Positions 1-11,301 of a DNA stretch of 64,000 nucleotides are shown in pieces. The stretch spans positions 274,648,177-274,712,176 of the forward strand of contig OY282560.1 in the NCBI GenBank assembly GCA_958295665.1. Direction: 5' to 3'. How positions within the stretch are numbered: position 1 is the first letter of the stretch; every line of letters starts with the position of its first letter. This stretch comes from Tipula vernalis (lineage: Eukaryota > Arthropoda > Insecta > Diptera > Tipulidae). The notes under the pieces were generated by a model that was not told where the DNA came from, made no database searches, and saw nothing but the letters and a program-made list of their open reading frames with translations. The translations under genes were made by a program, and so were the position numbers.

Positions 1-834
1 CTCTTTTATTTTCTTCAATAATTCACAATGTTTGATTTTAATTCGTTCAGTAAACTTCCTCTTCCGGTTGTGCGATTATACTGGAAATCTAATCAGCTCT
101 TCGCATAGTTAATAAACTTTTAAATATGAAGTTTCATTGTCCTGTCTTTGCTCATTTTTAAGATAATGAACATTCAGACACACATCCACACACACAGACG
201 TCATTACGAAAATAGTCAAAACGTATTTAGGCGACCCCAAAACATGTATTTACATCAAAATCTCGTAATCGAAATTTTTCATGATTCCTATACTTCCTTT
301 ATACTATGTATAAGAAAGTAAAAATGACGACGCAATAACAAAATTTATCGTTTGACGATGATGCTTAGTAAAATAAAAACAATTTGACAAAATAATTCAA
401 ATTATTAATTTTTTATTTTTAATCTGATCGCCTTGGACGGTGATTTTAGAAGAGATTTATTTTTTGACAAATTATGAAAATTTTACAATGTTTATACTAA
501 TTATGATAGGTGGCCAAAGGTATATATAATCCATAAATGTAGGTATTGAACGCCACTTATTTCTATTATAAGCTATAAAGTAATTTTAACATTTGTAAGG
601 TTTCAAATTAGTTTTTTATGGTTTTATAAATTTGATTGTAAACAATACAAAAAAGGATAAGAAATTTAATAATATTTAATTTAAATATAAATATAAATTA
701 ATTCTACATTATTAATTATTTCAGGACACAAAATACCAGAATTAATGTCATGGTAAGTAGATATACGAGTATAAGTATAGAATTTAAATTGTTTTCTAAT
801 TGGAAAGCAAATTTTCCCGATACATTATTCTTAT
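1..834. other. AT-rich sequence without recognisable gene
   Basis: No open frame with recognisable protein similarity and no clear repeat structure is visible on either strand. The stretch is AT-rich with short A and T runs. Confidence 0.5.
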
Positions 835-869
835 TTGATTTCAGATTATAATTTGACAACAACAACAAT

Positions 870-1035
870 GGATACAAATTCAAAATTTAAAGATAAGTAT
901 CCAGGAGTTATAAAATTCTTCACTGATGGTTCAAAACGGGACGGGAAAGTCGGGGATGGAGTGTTCTGCGAAGGACTTCTGTCAAATCTCTCCTTCCGTC
1001 TCCCCGACTACTGTAGCATTTTTCAAGCTGAAATA
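870..1035 (+). pseudogene. RNase H fragment of a non-LTR retrotransposon
   Basis: The conceptual peptide contains FFTDGSKRDGKVGDGVFCEG followed by FRLPDYCSIFQAEI. This is the start of the RNase H domain found after the reverse transcriptase of I-, R1- and LOA-like non-LTR elements: the TDGSK aspartate and the FQAE glutamate are both present. The frame ends soon afterwards in unrelated AT-rich sequence (stop near 1137), and no reverse transcriptase is visible upstream. It is therefore a short orphan piece. The clade is inferred from general resemblance and could be any RNase H-bearing non-LTR group. Confidence 0.7.
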
Positions 1036-1139
1036 ACTGTGTCAAAGAATCGACCACTAAAACAAAACAAATTAATTAGGATTTTGTATTTAACTTTAAT
1101 TTATTGTAATTATCATTTGTCAGCTATTCATTGTTAGAT

Positions 1140-1756
1140 GTCTCTTCAAGTGTTGTGTTAAGCGCAGCTTCTCCAAATATAAAACTCAATTAAATATTAT
1201 TTTATTTATTTTGCATGTTTAGACTTTCAATGCTTATGCTCTGACGGCTATAACTTAACTGCCTTATTCAATACATTTCAATTTTTTGTTAAATTACAAT
1301 AAAGGGGACAATCTCATGTAGCGCCAAATATCAGTACATTGCAACGAACGCTAACGGGCATACACAACACCTTTCCCCTTAAGTTGAAATATAAAGTGAA
1401 ATGTTATCTTTTAATGAGTTAGATGTGACCGTTGGAATGTATTAATATTCGGCTAATTATAATGTACATATTTTAAATAATCCAATATAATATAATGTGG
1501 GTTCTTAGATTCTAGTTACATGAATTTATAATTAAAAATATTAAATTTTGATTTAATTTTTTCTAAATAATATTTTTGAATTTATGAATTTATTTGTTTT
1601 TTTTTTTTATTTTTTTTTTTTTTTTATTTTATTTATAAGTTTTAATACATAATTTTTTTTTTTTTTTTAAATATATTGAGGTACAATGATGTAATTTGTT
1701 AATTAATGTTACAATTACAATTTGTAAGACATTGATTTTTTTTTAAGACAGTCTGT
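1140..1756. other. Non-coding sequence beyond the 3' end of the gypsy element
   Basis: This is where the downstream LTR of the minus-strand gypsy element should lie. Long T runs occur at about 1600-1670. A TGTAGCGCCAAAT string at about 1318 could be an LTR edge, but I found no matching copy near 5.8-6.5 kb, so no LTR pair is claimed. No env-like frame is present. Confidence 0.4.
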
Positions 1757-2776
1757 TTATTTCTTATTGTAAAGTTTCAGTAGATTATTATGAACAATTT
1801 TTCCCGATCTTCCAACAGCTAATTCAGAATTTTCGTCACTTAAAATATTGGTTATTTTGGATGGTCCAAGCCATAAAGGTGAGACCTTTCCTTGGCGCGC
1901 CTCATTCTTCAGCAAAACCGAATCTCCTAAACCAAATTTAATGGGTCTAGCGTTTCGATCATAGTAAGTTTTAGATTTAGTTTTGGAGGTAATAAGCATA
2001 TCATGGGCTATTCGAAACGAGTTTTGCAATTTGAATTTCAAATCAAATAAGTAATCGTCATAATATATGGGATCTAAATTTGAGGTTAAAGAATATGGTA
2101 TTACAGGCTTAAAACCAAATAACAACTCAAGGGGCATATACGTGGTAGACGAATGGGGAGTGGTATTATACGCAAACATTGCATAACTTAGCCAAGAATC
2201 CCATTCTAATGGATCATTTGAAGATTAATTTCTAAGATATTCGCCAATGGTCTTGTGGGAACGCTCCAGCGCCCCATTAGTTTGAGGATGGTAAGCCGTT
2301 GCATTGAATTTCTCGATTTTTAAAAACTTACAAATATTTTCGAATAACTCAGACATGAAGTTAGACCCTTGATCTGTTAATATCGATTTAGGTGAACCAA
2401 AAGTACATATAACATTTTCCACGAAGGCTCTGGCTACTGTCTCTGCTTCTTGATTGGGTAAAGGGATAGCAAAGGAGTATTTGGTTAGGTCATCTTGTAC
2501 GGTCAGTATATATTTATTGTAGGAATGGCTACTTGGCAGTGGACCGACTATGTCGAGGAACATTTTTTCGAACGGAAGTTTTGAGGTGGTAGTTATTTTC
2601 ATCGACATTTTAGTCAGCAATGAATGTTTATTTTTTTGACAAGTGTCACAAGTTTTGATGAAGTTTCCAATTTTTTGCAGCATCTGCGGAAAATAGTAAT
2701 ATTCTTTCATACTCTTGTATGTGCGATTTATGCCTTGGTGACCACCTATTGGGGTTAAATGGAAATCTTTGATCAC
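1757..2776 (-). pseudogene. pol: gypsy integrase, one in-frame stop
   Basis: The zinc-binding part is seen as GGHQGINRTY plus CDTCQKNK. The catalytic core has LDIVGPLP (first Asp), LTDQGSNF (second Asp) and NGALERSHKT (Glu), so D,D-E is complete. A TAA at 2225-2227 interrupts the frame after GEYLRN, but the same frame continues through AMFAYNTTPHSST to a C-terminal module with WLGPSKI and HNNLLKLY, ending near 1757. Apart from this stop the integrase looks intact, which suggests a fairly young copy. Confidence 0.9.
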
Positions 2777-2907
2777 AGATTGAATGTTGTCGTTGTCTTC
2801 TAAGGTGATAACTGGATTACTGACTTCTGAAAGTTAAGGAATTGGTTTTATTAAATCTTGGTTTGATTGGGAGAATTCCCAGGTTCTGGAACTGCAGTTT
2901 CCCGATT

Positions 2908-3765
2908 TTATGGTAATTCATTTAATGATGCTTCCAGCCTGTGTTGGACCTGTGCTCGAGTTAGTACATATGTGTTCGCGTTATCTTTTGTGAACTCACC
3001 TTCGGACGCGTATCTACTTAAAGCATCAGCATTACAATTTTTTGAACCAGGCTTGTGAAAAATTTCGTACTGATATTCGTCAAGTTTGATTCTCCATTTC
3101 AGTAGTCGAGATGTTGGATTACTAACCTTCCAAAGCCAAATCAGTGGCTTATGATCGGTATATATTTTAAATTTATGGCCGTAAACGTAGGGACGGAAAT
3201 GATTTACGCTCCAAACAACAGCTAGGACCTCTCTTTCCACAGTTGGATAATTCCTCTCAGCTAGAAATGATTTAATCGATTTGGTATCTTTTGGAATTGG
3301 GAAATTTTGGATCGCATTTACTTTCAGAGGATCAGGTTTTATAACGCTTGCTGATATAATATGCCCGAGATATATTAATTCTTTTCGAAGGAAATTACAT
3401 TTGGAAACGTTCAATTTAAGATTATTTTTTCTTATGCATTGGAATAATTCGGTTAATTTTCCGTTGTGTTCAAAAATATTTTTACCGTAAACCACTATGT
3501 CGTCGAGGTAAACGAAACATTTTATGCCATTAAGTCCAGTAAGAACGGAATTCATAAGCCTCTGGAAGGTGGCTGGCGCTCCCTTTAAACCAAAAGGCAT
3601 CCTTAAAAACTCGTAATGTCCAGTGCTGGTACTGAACGCAGTTTTTTCACGATTTGCGGGATCCAAAAGGACTTGGTGATAACCGTTTGACAAATCAAGA
3701 GTACTGAAATACTGTGATTTGGTCGAGGATTTCCGGTATGTTAGGTAGTGGAAACACGTTACCAA
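2908..3765 (-). pseudogene. pol: gypsy reverse transcriptase/RNase H with internal deletion
   Basis: RT motifs are clear: FSTLDLSNGYHQV, GHYEFLRMPFGLKGAPATFQ and the catalytic YLDD (about residues 87-90). At about residue 168 the RT thumb text KSIKSFL runs directly into AERNYPTVEREVLAVVW, which belongs near the end of the RNase H region. The tether and most of RNase H, roughly 100 or more residues, have been removed in frame at about position 3260. DHKPLIWLW and NADALSR, the usual end of gypsy RNase H, follow. It could not make a functional enzyme. Confidence 0.9.
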
Positions 3766-3768
3766 TGG

Positions 3769-4875
3769 TCACATCATCAGTCTCCTGAAATCAACAACGA
3801 CACGCCAATTCTTTTTCCCGTCTACAGATTTTTTGGGAACCACCAGTAGAGGAAAATTCCACGGACTAGAGCTAGGTTGAATTATTTCCTCTTTTAGCAT
3901 TTGTTCAACCTGTGATGAAACTTCGCATTTTAGTGCTTCGGGTAATCGATAAGGTTTTTTATAAATTGGAGAAATATTGGGCATATTATTGATTTTATGT
4001 TGAATACGGTTTGTATAAGTTAATTGATCGTCCTTCAAATGAAATATGTCATTGAACTTCCGGCACAACTCTAGTATTGAATGCTTTTCCTCAAAATTCA
4101 TGGCGAAAAGATTCAACTGACTTTCGAGTAGTTTTAAAAGATCGGATATGACGTTATCAATTTGCTCGATTTGGAAAATTTCGTAATTAGATAAACTTTC
4201 GAGATTAATAGCCAAATTTTGAAGTTCTACTATTCCTTCATTCGTGTTAAGTAACCCAAGTGTTGCAATACCATTGGATACTTTGATAAGATTATTGCCA
4301 ATATACACTCCTGTAGATACTTCTTCAGAGTGACAATAATACTCTCCATCCTTTGTGTTACTTAAAGGAATTTTCAAAATTTGTTCACAACGACCTGGTA
4401 TTTCAACCTTCGAATTTAATGGTAATTTGAATGATTTTTCAAGATAAGGGATTTCCAGATTTTTGGTTGAATAATTAATAGTACAATTATTTTTTATTAA
4501 GAAGTCTTGACCGATAATACCATCGAATGGGAAAACGAAATCTGATCCAAGAATTTGAAAGGTTTGGCGAATAGAACACTGATTATCTAAACGAATGTTA
4601 CAATTACATTGCGCTAACGTTTCTATGGGTTGCGAAATGATACCACTTAGATGGCATTTAAGATTTGGAAAACAAAGTGCATCGTCGTTTAAACAATCAA
4701 CATTAATCAACGAAATTTCAGAACCTGAATCGATTAAAAAAGAATTAGATTCAGAGTTACAAATATCCAGCTTGAGTGTAACAAAACTATGGAATCTAGC
4801 TGTTGAAAAAGAATTAGTGTATTGTGTATACATTATAAGAAAGATCCTTGGAATCGGCGTTATTATTTTGGCCAA
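3769..4875 (-). pseudogene. pol: gypsy protease and N-terminal reverse transcriptase
   Basis: The aspartic protease active site is seen as FLIDSGSEISLI at about residues 46-57. The frame runs on through a spacer into the RT N-terminus (KKPYRLPEALK, then WNFPLLVVPKKS and KKNWRVVVDFRRL), ending at a premature TGA near 3769. The downstream RT sequence continues in another frame, so a one-base loss near 3769 and a second indel near 3720 separate this part from the RT palm. The protein would be the N-terminal half of Pol. Confidence 0.85.
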
Positions 4876-5728
4876 TAGTTTTATTAGTGACTTCGGAATT
4901 TGATGTTTTTAAATCAGGATTCGTATCTTGATTTACTCTAAAAGAATTTGAACACCTAACTGCGTTCGTATTTAATTGTTCGAGTCCCTTCACTATTCCC
5001 GACGAATTGATAGAATAATGTTGTTTTTTGGAATCATTGTATAGTTTCTTTCGGCATTGAGATATGTGATGGCCGAATATTTTACAGTAAGAGCAAGTAA
5101 TTGATTTCCTCTGTAAGAAACTTGAGTTATTAGAATTAGGCTGGGGAGAAGACACAGACCGGCGATAAAATGTTCGATTCATAGGTGCTTCAGGAATTTT
5201 TGTTGCGGCATAATTAAGGCTAGTTTCTTCGCTACACGCTTTCTCAATAGCACTATTCATATCCGAAAAATTACAAGCTTTCACAAGTAATTTAATTGAT
5301 TGGTTTTGAAGTCCTTCTTCAAAGGCACGTAACCCGCTTTTCATATTCAAATTACTAATCGTTACAGCAAATGCAACCCCTTCGCTTTCAATACACGCGT
5401 CGTTTACTTCCGATACAAGTTTAAGAACACGAGAACCGTATGTGCGAATGTCTTCTAATTTTGTTTGCCTAATTCCAGTTAATTCATACTGAAGTTGCGA
5501 AACGGTTCGACGATCACCAAACTGTGATTTCAATTTGTTCCTTAAGTCCTTCCAGGTTTTAAAATCATTATATTTAACAAAATCGTAAGCCAATTTAATT
5601 ATATCGCAGCATGAAATAAATTTATGTAACGTGTCACGGTTACCGCTAAATTCCGGTATAATTTTTGGCCCATGGTCAATACTAAAGGTCGCCATTTTCG
5701 AAAAAGCTTCTGACAAAACGTGTTCCAA
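4814..5728 (-). pseudogene. gag: gypsy Gag (capsid plus zinc knuckle)
   Basis: About 304 codons are open. The N-terminal part (IIPEFSGNRDTLHKFISCCD) is typical of insect gypsy capsid. A single CCHC knuckle, C-x2-C-x4-H-x4-C, lies at about residues 212-225 (CSYCKIFGHHISQC). The protein would package element RNA into cytoplasmic particles. The capsid looks short between the FISCCD and W..L..L blocks, so an internal deletion is possible. The 3' end overlaps the protease frame by about 60 bp in a different frame, as in gag-pol frameshifting elements. Confidence 0.8.
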
Positions 5729-6577
5729 TGAATCTGTAAGGACAAGGATCGGCGTGATTTAATTTTTTGAACTTTTCGTTTGCGTAAACAATAATAATCC
5801 TCAGAAACTCTTTGGACATGAATTAAATTATTATAAGCAACGAAAGATTTTTATTTATTTTTTTTTTTTTGTGGTTGGAAAATGGAGATTGATTAATTCT
5901 ACGATATTAACACCCGGAAATAATTTGAAACTTTAAGAGAACACACATATAAGAGAATCTCATAAAAATTCACTAACCTTAACTTAATATACACAACCTT
6001 ACCATATCCACTGTTGATCCTGACCGCAATTGTACACCGAAATCAGCACCGCTCAGCATGTACCGTTGAGTTGATGAATACCAGATAAGTTTATTGTTTT
6101 TAATTTTTTTTTTTTTGTTTTGTTTTGAGAAATATAATATTATATATTAATATAACATTAAATATTTTTTTGGCTTTGTTTTGATTATAATGTTTCGATA
6201 ATTTCGTTTTATTGTAGCATTTGATTATATTTTGGCTGATCACTTGAAATTTAGCCAATAATATTTTTTTTATATAATTTTTTTTTGGACTGAACTGGTT
6301 TTGGCAAGTTGTTTTCCGGGTAACACTAAGTTGAGAAAATTTTGATGACATTAACTTTTTGGTTAATTATAAAGCGATCTTCAAAGCGATAACAATTACA
6401 AGTAAACTTATATTTATGATTCAAAAATAAAATTGTACGTTATTAAATTACATTGTTTTACTTAAAATTAAGTTAAAAATAAACAGTTCATGAATCGGTG
6501 CTGCCTGTGGCCTTTTGTGATTTCATCTCCTGATCCAGCGACAAAAAAGTTTGTGCAAATTACACCAAATTTGTTCA
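5729..6577. other. Non-coding: gypsy leader and BEL LTR region
   Basis: No gene is visible. On the minus strand this should contain the gypsy leader and upstream LTR. On the plus strand the last few hundred bases up to about 6577 should be the BEL/Pao 5' LTR, because a primer-binding site starts at 6578. Neither LTR start could be fixed. Homopolymer T runs occur at about 5858 and 6105. Confidence 0.45.
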
Positions 6578-6594
6578 TGGTCCTTCGAGCCGGA
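6578..6594 (+). promoter_or_regulatory. Primer-binding site of the BEL/Pao element
   Basis: TGGTCCTTCGAGCCGGA directly follows a CA dinucleotide (6576-6577) and starts with the TGG expected from pairing with a tRNA CCA end. A very similar GGTCCTTCGAGCCGGA string follows the 5' LTR in other insect BEL/Pao elements as I remember them. The tRNA is not named here. Confidence 0.65.
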
Positions 6595-6866
6595 TAGTAA
6601 TTCAATTCAAGCGAGCGCATTGTGAAAATTTGGAATCTGCAAGCCGCCATATTATCTTCAAGAAAATTCGACTTGGGATTCCAGCCACGTGAAAATCTAC
6701 AAAAGGAAAACAAAAGGTTGAGTTGTTTATTTTAATAAAGTGGAAAACTTTGGTTTCGTGCATAATTTATATTCATTGTCGCGAGTGAGTGAATTTAAAG
6801 TTGTAACTGAGATTTGTGAAGGTGCGATAAAATCTCGTGTGTAAAAAGTGTATCCTAGCGTGCAAA

Positions 6867-8258
6867 ATGACTGAAGAACAAAAGGATATTGAGTCACTGT
6901 GAAGAAAACGTGGCAATAATAAAGCTGCTATGACGCGATTGGAGCTTTATTATTCAAACGTTACGGTGGAAACTGGAGCTGAGGAAATCGGTATTTGTAT
7001 AGAAATGTTAGAAAAGACATATAACGAGTTCAAGTACGTCGATGAACGTCTTTCCGTTTATCGGCAACAAGTTTCAGAAATGGCAAATTTCGAAGAACGG
7101 TACAGTAATTTAAAGGCAAAGTTTCGTGCGGAATCAAATAAACGCAACAATATGTTCCATGAGTTGCACAAACAATTTAATTCCACGATGCAGACGTTTG
7201 TTCAACAACAAAAGGAATATTTTGATACTCTCCAAGATAGAAGTTTTGCCTTACACCCGAATAAGGATGAAATCAAGTTACATACCTAAAATCATTATAC
7301 CTCCATTTTGTGGAACTTATGCGGACTTTCCGTCGTTCATGGATCTCTTTAAAGCAACAATTCATAATAATAAATCTTTATCGAACGTTCACAAATTTAA
7401 ATATTTAAAAGGGTTATTCTGCGGCGAACTTTGAACATTGTGAAGCATGTTTCGACAACAGATTACGAAAGCACATGGGATAAAATTTGTGAAATGGTAC
7501 CATCATAAAGATCATATTATGACAAATTTAATTCGCGAATTTTTGACACAACCTCGCATTCATGTTATGGCAAAAGAGATCAGGCAAATGGCTGATACAA
7601 GTGATGAAGTTTTAAGAGGGTTAAAGGCATTAGGTGATGAAGCTGAAACACGAGACGGATGGCTAATATATATCTTACTAGAAAAATGCGATGAAGATAC
7701 AAAAAGAGCATGGGCATTGAAGACAACAGACATCCAACTTCCAAAGATGAACGTTTTTATAACATTCCTAAACAATCATAGCAACACATTAGAACGAGCG
7801 CAACCAAGTCAAAGGATAATCGTGAGAAATTGTAGTGCAATTACGAATACAAATATTTCGGTAGCAGCAGCAGCTTGCCTGTTATGCAACGAACAACATT
7901 TATTGCATCAATGCGATACATTTCTTGCCTTAGACATTTCAGCTCGTCACGGCTTAATTGCAGAAAAGAGGTTATGTTTTAACTGCAGGAGAGCCAATCA
8001 TCGATCACAATTTTGCAAATCAAAGGTAAAATGTTTTAAATGTAATCGAAGGCATCATGCATTACTTCACACTGAAGGTAATGATACTAAAATTCAAACT
8101 GCGTTAAACCAAGAAGTCATAACGGAAGTTGAAGAGTTGGATCAATCTCCGTCCTCATCAAAGGGCACAGCTACTTTCGGCAATTGCCTTGCGAATATGA
8201 GTATCCAGGCGGTTTTGCCTACTGCACTAATTAATATCAAAGATGGACTGGGCAAATG
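6867..8258 (+). pseudogene. gag: BEL/Pao Gag
   Basis: The likely start is ATG 6867 (MTEEQKDIESL), interrupted by TGA at about 6900. The same frame runs to 7289 through a heptad-rich helix. A frameshift near 7275 then leads into IIIPPFCGTYADFPSFMDLF and VHKFKYLKGLF, the DUF1759 block of Pao Gag. Two stops at 7432-7443 follow, then an open stretch to 8258. The C-terminus carries several CCHC-like knuckles (CLLCNEQHLLHQC, CFNCRRANHRSQFC, CFKCNRRHHALLH). At least three lesions make it non-functional. Confidence 0.88.
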
Positions 8259-8420
8259 AGACCAGCTCGAGTTCTCTTAGATAGTGGATCGCAAGCTTCT
8301 TTCGTCGATGGGAAGTTCTTCAATCAGCTTATGTTGACCAAAAAATGTGCAAAAGTTGCTATATCAGGACGAGCGTCGTCAGGAATTGTAACTAATTTCC
8401 TAAGGAAGTTGCTAATGTAG
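8256..8420 (+). pseudogene. pol: BEL/Pao aspartic protease remnant
   Basis: The frame MRPARVLLDSGSQASFVDGKFF contains the retroviral-type aspartic protease active site D-S-G, in the Pao form LLDSGSQ. It overlaps the Gag stop (ATGA arrangement at 8256-8259) and ends at TAG 8418-8420. Only about 55 codons survive; most sequence between protease and reverse transcriptase is missing. Confidence 0.8.
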
Positions 8421-8486
8421 AAATAGTCTCCAGAAGAGATTGAAATCGAGAATCACTTCTCGTAAAATGTTCAGAGAAATATTCAA

Positions 8487-9457
8487 GGTCGATTTGTTGT
8501 AAAACTTCCTTTTAAAAAAAACAAAAACAAATTCGGAAATTCATTACACATTGCGACTATACGATTCTACAATATCGAGAGAAAACTAACATCAAACGCA
8601 AATCTTAGTATTGAATACAAAACGTTTATGGCTGAATATTGTCAACTCAATCACATGAAGCAAATTCCGATACATGACATTCCAATGATTAGCGATAAAT
8701 GCTTTTACATTCCTCATCATGCCGTGTTAAAAACAAGTAGTACTACTACTAAGGTTCGAGTGGTGTTCGACGGATCATGCAGAAGCTCAACAGGAGTATC
8801 GCTCAATAAGACAATGATGGTGGGACCAACAATACAATCATCTCTGTGGGAAATCTTAATGCGATTCCGAACTCATAAATACGTAATGACTGCGAACATA
8901 GAGAAAATGTACCGGCAGGTCTTAGGTACTGACCAGGATGCAAATTATCAAAGGATTTTATGGCGAGAAAATCCAGAATCATCTTTAACGCATTACAAAT
9001 TAATGACAGTTACCTATGGTACTGTATCTACACCCTTTTTGGCTGCCAGATGCCTACATCAATTAGCATTAAACAATTTGTTGTTTCATCCGAAAGCATC
9101 TAACATGATCAAAAACGATTTCTACGTAGACGATTTGTTAACTGGCTGCAACTCCCTCGAACAGATGCTAAAATTATAAAATCAACTGGATTCGATTTAA
9201 GAAAATGGTCTTCCAATACTACCTTGATTAATGGAAATGATCCTTATATAAATATTTGCGATGAGATAGCTACGATAAAAATTCTCGGATTACAGTGGTT
9301 CCCACCACATGACTATTTTTCATTTAAGATGCAAGATGTTGCCATTATCTCTGATACAAAGCGCAGTATGTTGTCAGATGCATCTACCATTTTCGATCCG
9401 TTGGGCTGGTTATCGCCATCAACAATATTAATAAAAATTATGTTTCAACAATTATGA
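8487..9457 (+). pseudogene. pol: BEL/Pao reverse transcriptase
   Basis: From 8487 the frame reads VVKLPFKKN, then FYIPHHAVLK, VRVVFDGSC, MTANIEKMYRQV (catalytic Asp replaced at MTANIEKMY, where Pao elements usually have DIEKMY) and FYVDDLLTG, all in Pao order. It stops at 9179 and continues in another frame (FDLRKWSSN, LGLQWFP, FDPLGWLSP) to about 9457. The altered first catalytic aspartate, the frameshift near 9170 and the stop at about 9457 mark it as dead. Confidence 0.9.
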
Positions 9458-9582
9458 TTGCAGAAATTGGATTGGGATGATCCACTCCCTGAAATCATCA
9501 ACAAGAACTATAATCAAATTAGAAGAGAATACCAGCAATTCCAAAATTAAAAATCTCGCGGTGGATCCTGTGTTCGGAAAAA

Positions 9583-10296
9583 GTGGAGTTTCATGTGTTT
9601 GTTGACACCAGCGAAAAGGCTTATGCTGCCGCAGTTTTTTGTAGAAATATTTCCAGCGATAACATTGTACGAGTGAGCCTTGTAACTGCGAAAACTAAGG
9701 TGGCTCCTATTAAACAAAAATCACTCCCAAGACTTGAATTATGCGCTGCAGTACTAGGAGCTAATTTAGTGATGGCAGTGTCAAAGTCAATGCAGCATGT
9801 AACACACGACATATTTGCATGGACAGACTCATCGATTGTTTTATCGTTATTAAGTGACCATCCTAGCAGATGGACATCATTTATTGGCAATAGAACTTCA
9901 CAAATAATCACTAACTGTCCAAAAAAAAAATGGTCACATGTTAAATCAAGCGAGAATCCGGCAGATATTGCAACGCGAGGTATATTACCATCTCAACTAA
10001 GTGAGTACAAACTTTGGTGGCAGGGGCCTGAATGGTTATCGCAACAATGTTCATTTTGGCCAAAACAGAAGCAGTTGGAGAACGCGAAAGATAAATTAGT
10101 AGTTAAATCAGAGATGAGGAAAAAGAACATTGCTACGTTACAAACGCAACTGGATCAAACATTTTTGATTGTTTTAATAGAAAACTGCTCATTTTACTCA
10201 AAACTAGCTTTTGTGATTAGATTTGTAAAGAAATTTGTTGCAAAATATTCCAAAAATACGGTGAAGAGCATTAATTGTCCATACGTAACTTCATAG
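9583..10296 (+). pseudogene. pol: BEL/Pao RNase H-like region
   Basis: FHVFVDTSEKAYAAAVFCRN opens the Pao peptidase-A17/RNase H-like region. SLPRLELCAAVLGANL, FAWTDSSIVLSLL and SENPADIATRGILPSQL follow, which are the standard blocks between Pao RT and integrase. The stretch is open for about 237 codons and ends at a TAG at 10294-10296; the downstream sequence (ELSRAEEILIRHVQ) resumes at once in the same frame. Confidence 0.9.
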
Positions 10297-11061
10297 GAGC
10301 TCTCAAGAGCCGAAGAAATTTTAATTCGACACGTTCAAAATAACGACTTTAAAGATGAAATTGGCCGACTGAAAAACAAATTGGCATTAAACCAACAAAG
10401 CAAGTTAAAGTCATTAACTCCGTTTCTAGACAAAAATGTTATATTGAGAGTAGGCGGCAGATTAGAAAAGACTAGCTGCAATTTTCAAATTAAGCATCCG
10501 ATTATTTTGCACAAAACATCCATCCTTAGCAAAATAATCATTACCTATATCCATACTAAATTCCTACATCCTGGTCCTTCTTTAATTTTTCATCTCTTAC
10601 GACAGAAATTTTGGGTCATAAGTGGTAGGAGCAAGGTCAACCAGATTGTCAGAAACGGTGTAACACGCGCAAGCTACAGGGGTCAATCACCAACACAGTT
10701 AATGGGACAACTACCTAAAGTTCGAATTAGCCCAGCGAAACCATTCGAGAATACTGGTGTGGATTTTACTGGGGCAATCTCCATGGCAAATAAAAGAGGT
10801 CGCGGAGCAAAACTATCAAAGGGGTACATTGCCATATTTATTTGTCTTGCCACCAAGGCTATTTACATTGAAGTGGTCACAGACTGCTCTACAGATGGAT
10901 TTATTGCAGCGTTAAGGCGATTTATTGCAAGAAGTGGTCTTCCGTCAAATATGTACAGCGATAATGGCACGAATTTCATTGGAACTGAAAGAAAATTACG
11001 GCAAATGTACAATGCAGTGAATAGAATTTTAATGAAATACAAAAAATTACATCTCGAGTGA
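10297..11061 (+). pseudogene. pol: BEL/Pao integrase, truncated
   Basis: The zinc-binding region is seen as HTKFLHPGPSLIFHLLRQKFW, but the usual following C-x2-C is lost (RNGVTRASY). The core has VDFTGA (first Asp) and YSDNGTNFIG (second Asp). The catalytic Glu and the C-terminus are absent because similarity ends at about 11045 and the frame stops at 11061 beside the gap. The Penelope-like element after the gap may have inserted here, but the junction lies in missing sequence. Confidence 0.88.
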
Positions 11062-11066
11062 ATTTC

Positions 11067-11086
11067 TCCATCACCATCACCATCAC
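11067..11086. repeat. CATCAC microsatellite at the gap edge
   Basis: Three CATCAC units run straight into the N stretch, a sequence type likely to have stopped the assembly. Confidence 0.8.
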
Positions 11087-11286
11087 NNNNNNNNNNNNNN
11101 NNNNNNNNNNNNNNNNNNNNNNNNNNNNNNNNNNNNNNNNNNNNNNNNNNNNNNNNNNNNNNNNNNNNNNNNNNNNNNNNNNNNNNNNNNNNNNNNNNNN
11201 NNNNNNNNNNNNNNNNNNNNNNNNNNNNNNNNNNNNNNNNNNNNNNNNNNNNNNNNNNNNNNNNNNNNNNNNNNNNNNNNNNNNNN
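11087..11286. other. Assembly gap of 200 N
   Basis: Exactly 200 N are present, which may be a default or estimated size. The left side is BEL/Pao integrase and the right side the start of a Penelope-like frame, so the junction and the 5' part of the Penelope-like element are missing. Confidence 0.99.
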
Positions 11287-11301
11287 ACAACTGACAAAAA
11301 C

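Larger units (their letters stand above)
1757..5728 (-). mobile_element. Ty3/gypsy LTR retrotransposon, defective internal region
   Basis: Read on the minus strand the order is gag, protease, reverse transcriptase, RNase H, integrase, which is the Ty3/gypsy order; no env follows. The element is broken by frameshifts around 3720-3770, an internal deletion at about 3260, and an in-frame stop at 2225. LTRs were not identified. The RT resembles the gypsy/17.6 group (YLDDIVVYG, GHYEFLRMPFGL) more than the 412/mdg1 group, which is a judgement from memory of the families. Confidence 0.9.
6578..11061 (+). mobile_element. BEL/Pao LTR retrotransposon, decayed and truncated
   Basis: In order on the plus strand: primer-binding site, gag with DUF1759-like block and zinc knuckles, aspartic protease (LLDSGS), reverse transcriptase (FYVDDLLTG), RNase H-like region (VFVDTSEKAYAAAVF) and integrase (VDFTGA, YSDNGTNFIG). 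This set and these motifs are diagnostic of BEL/Pao. The frame is broken many times. Coding similarity stops at about 11045, just before a CATCAC microsatellite and the assembly gap, so the 3' end and LTR are missing. Confidence 0.93.

Noticed and set aside
1318..1345. TGTAGCGCCAAAT as the LTR edge of the minus-strand gypsy element
   Set aside because: No second copy was found upstream of gag (5.7-6.5 kb), so an LTR pair could not be supported.
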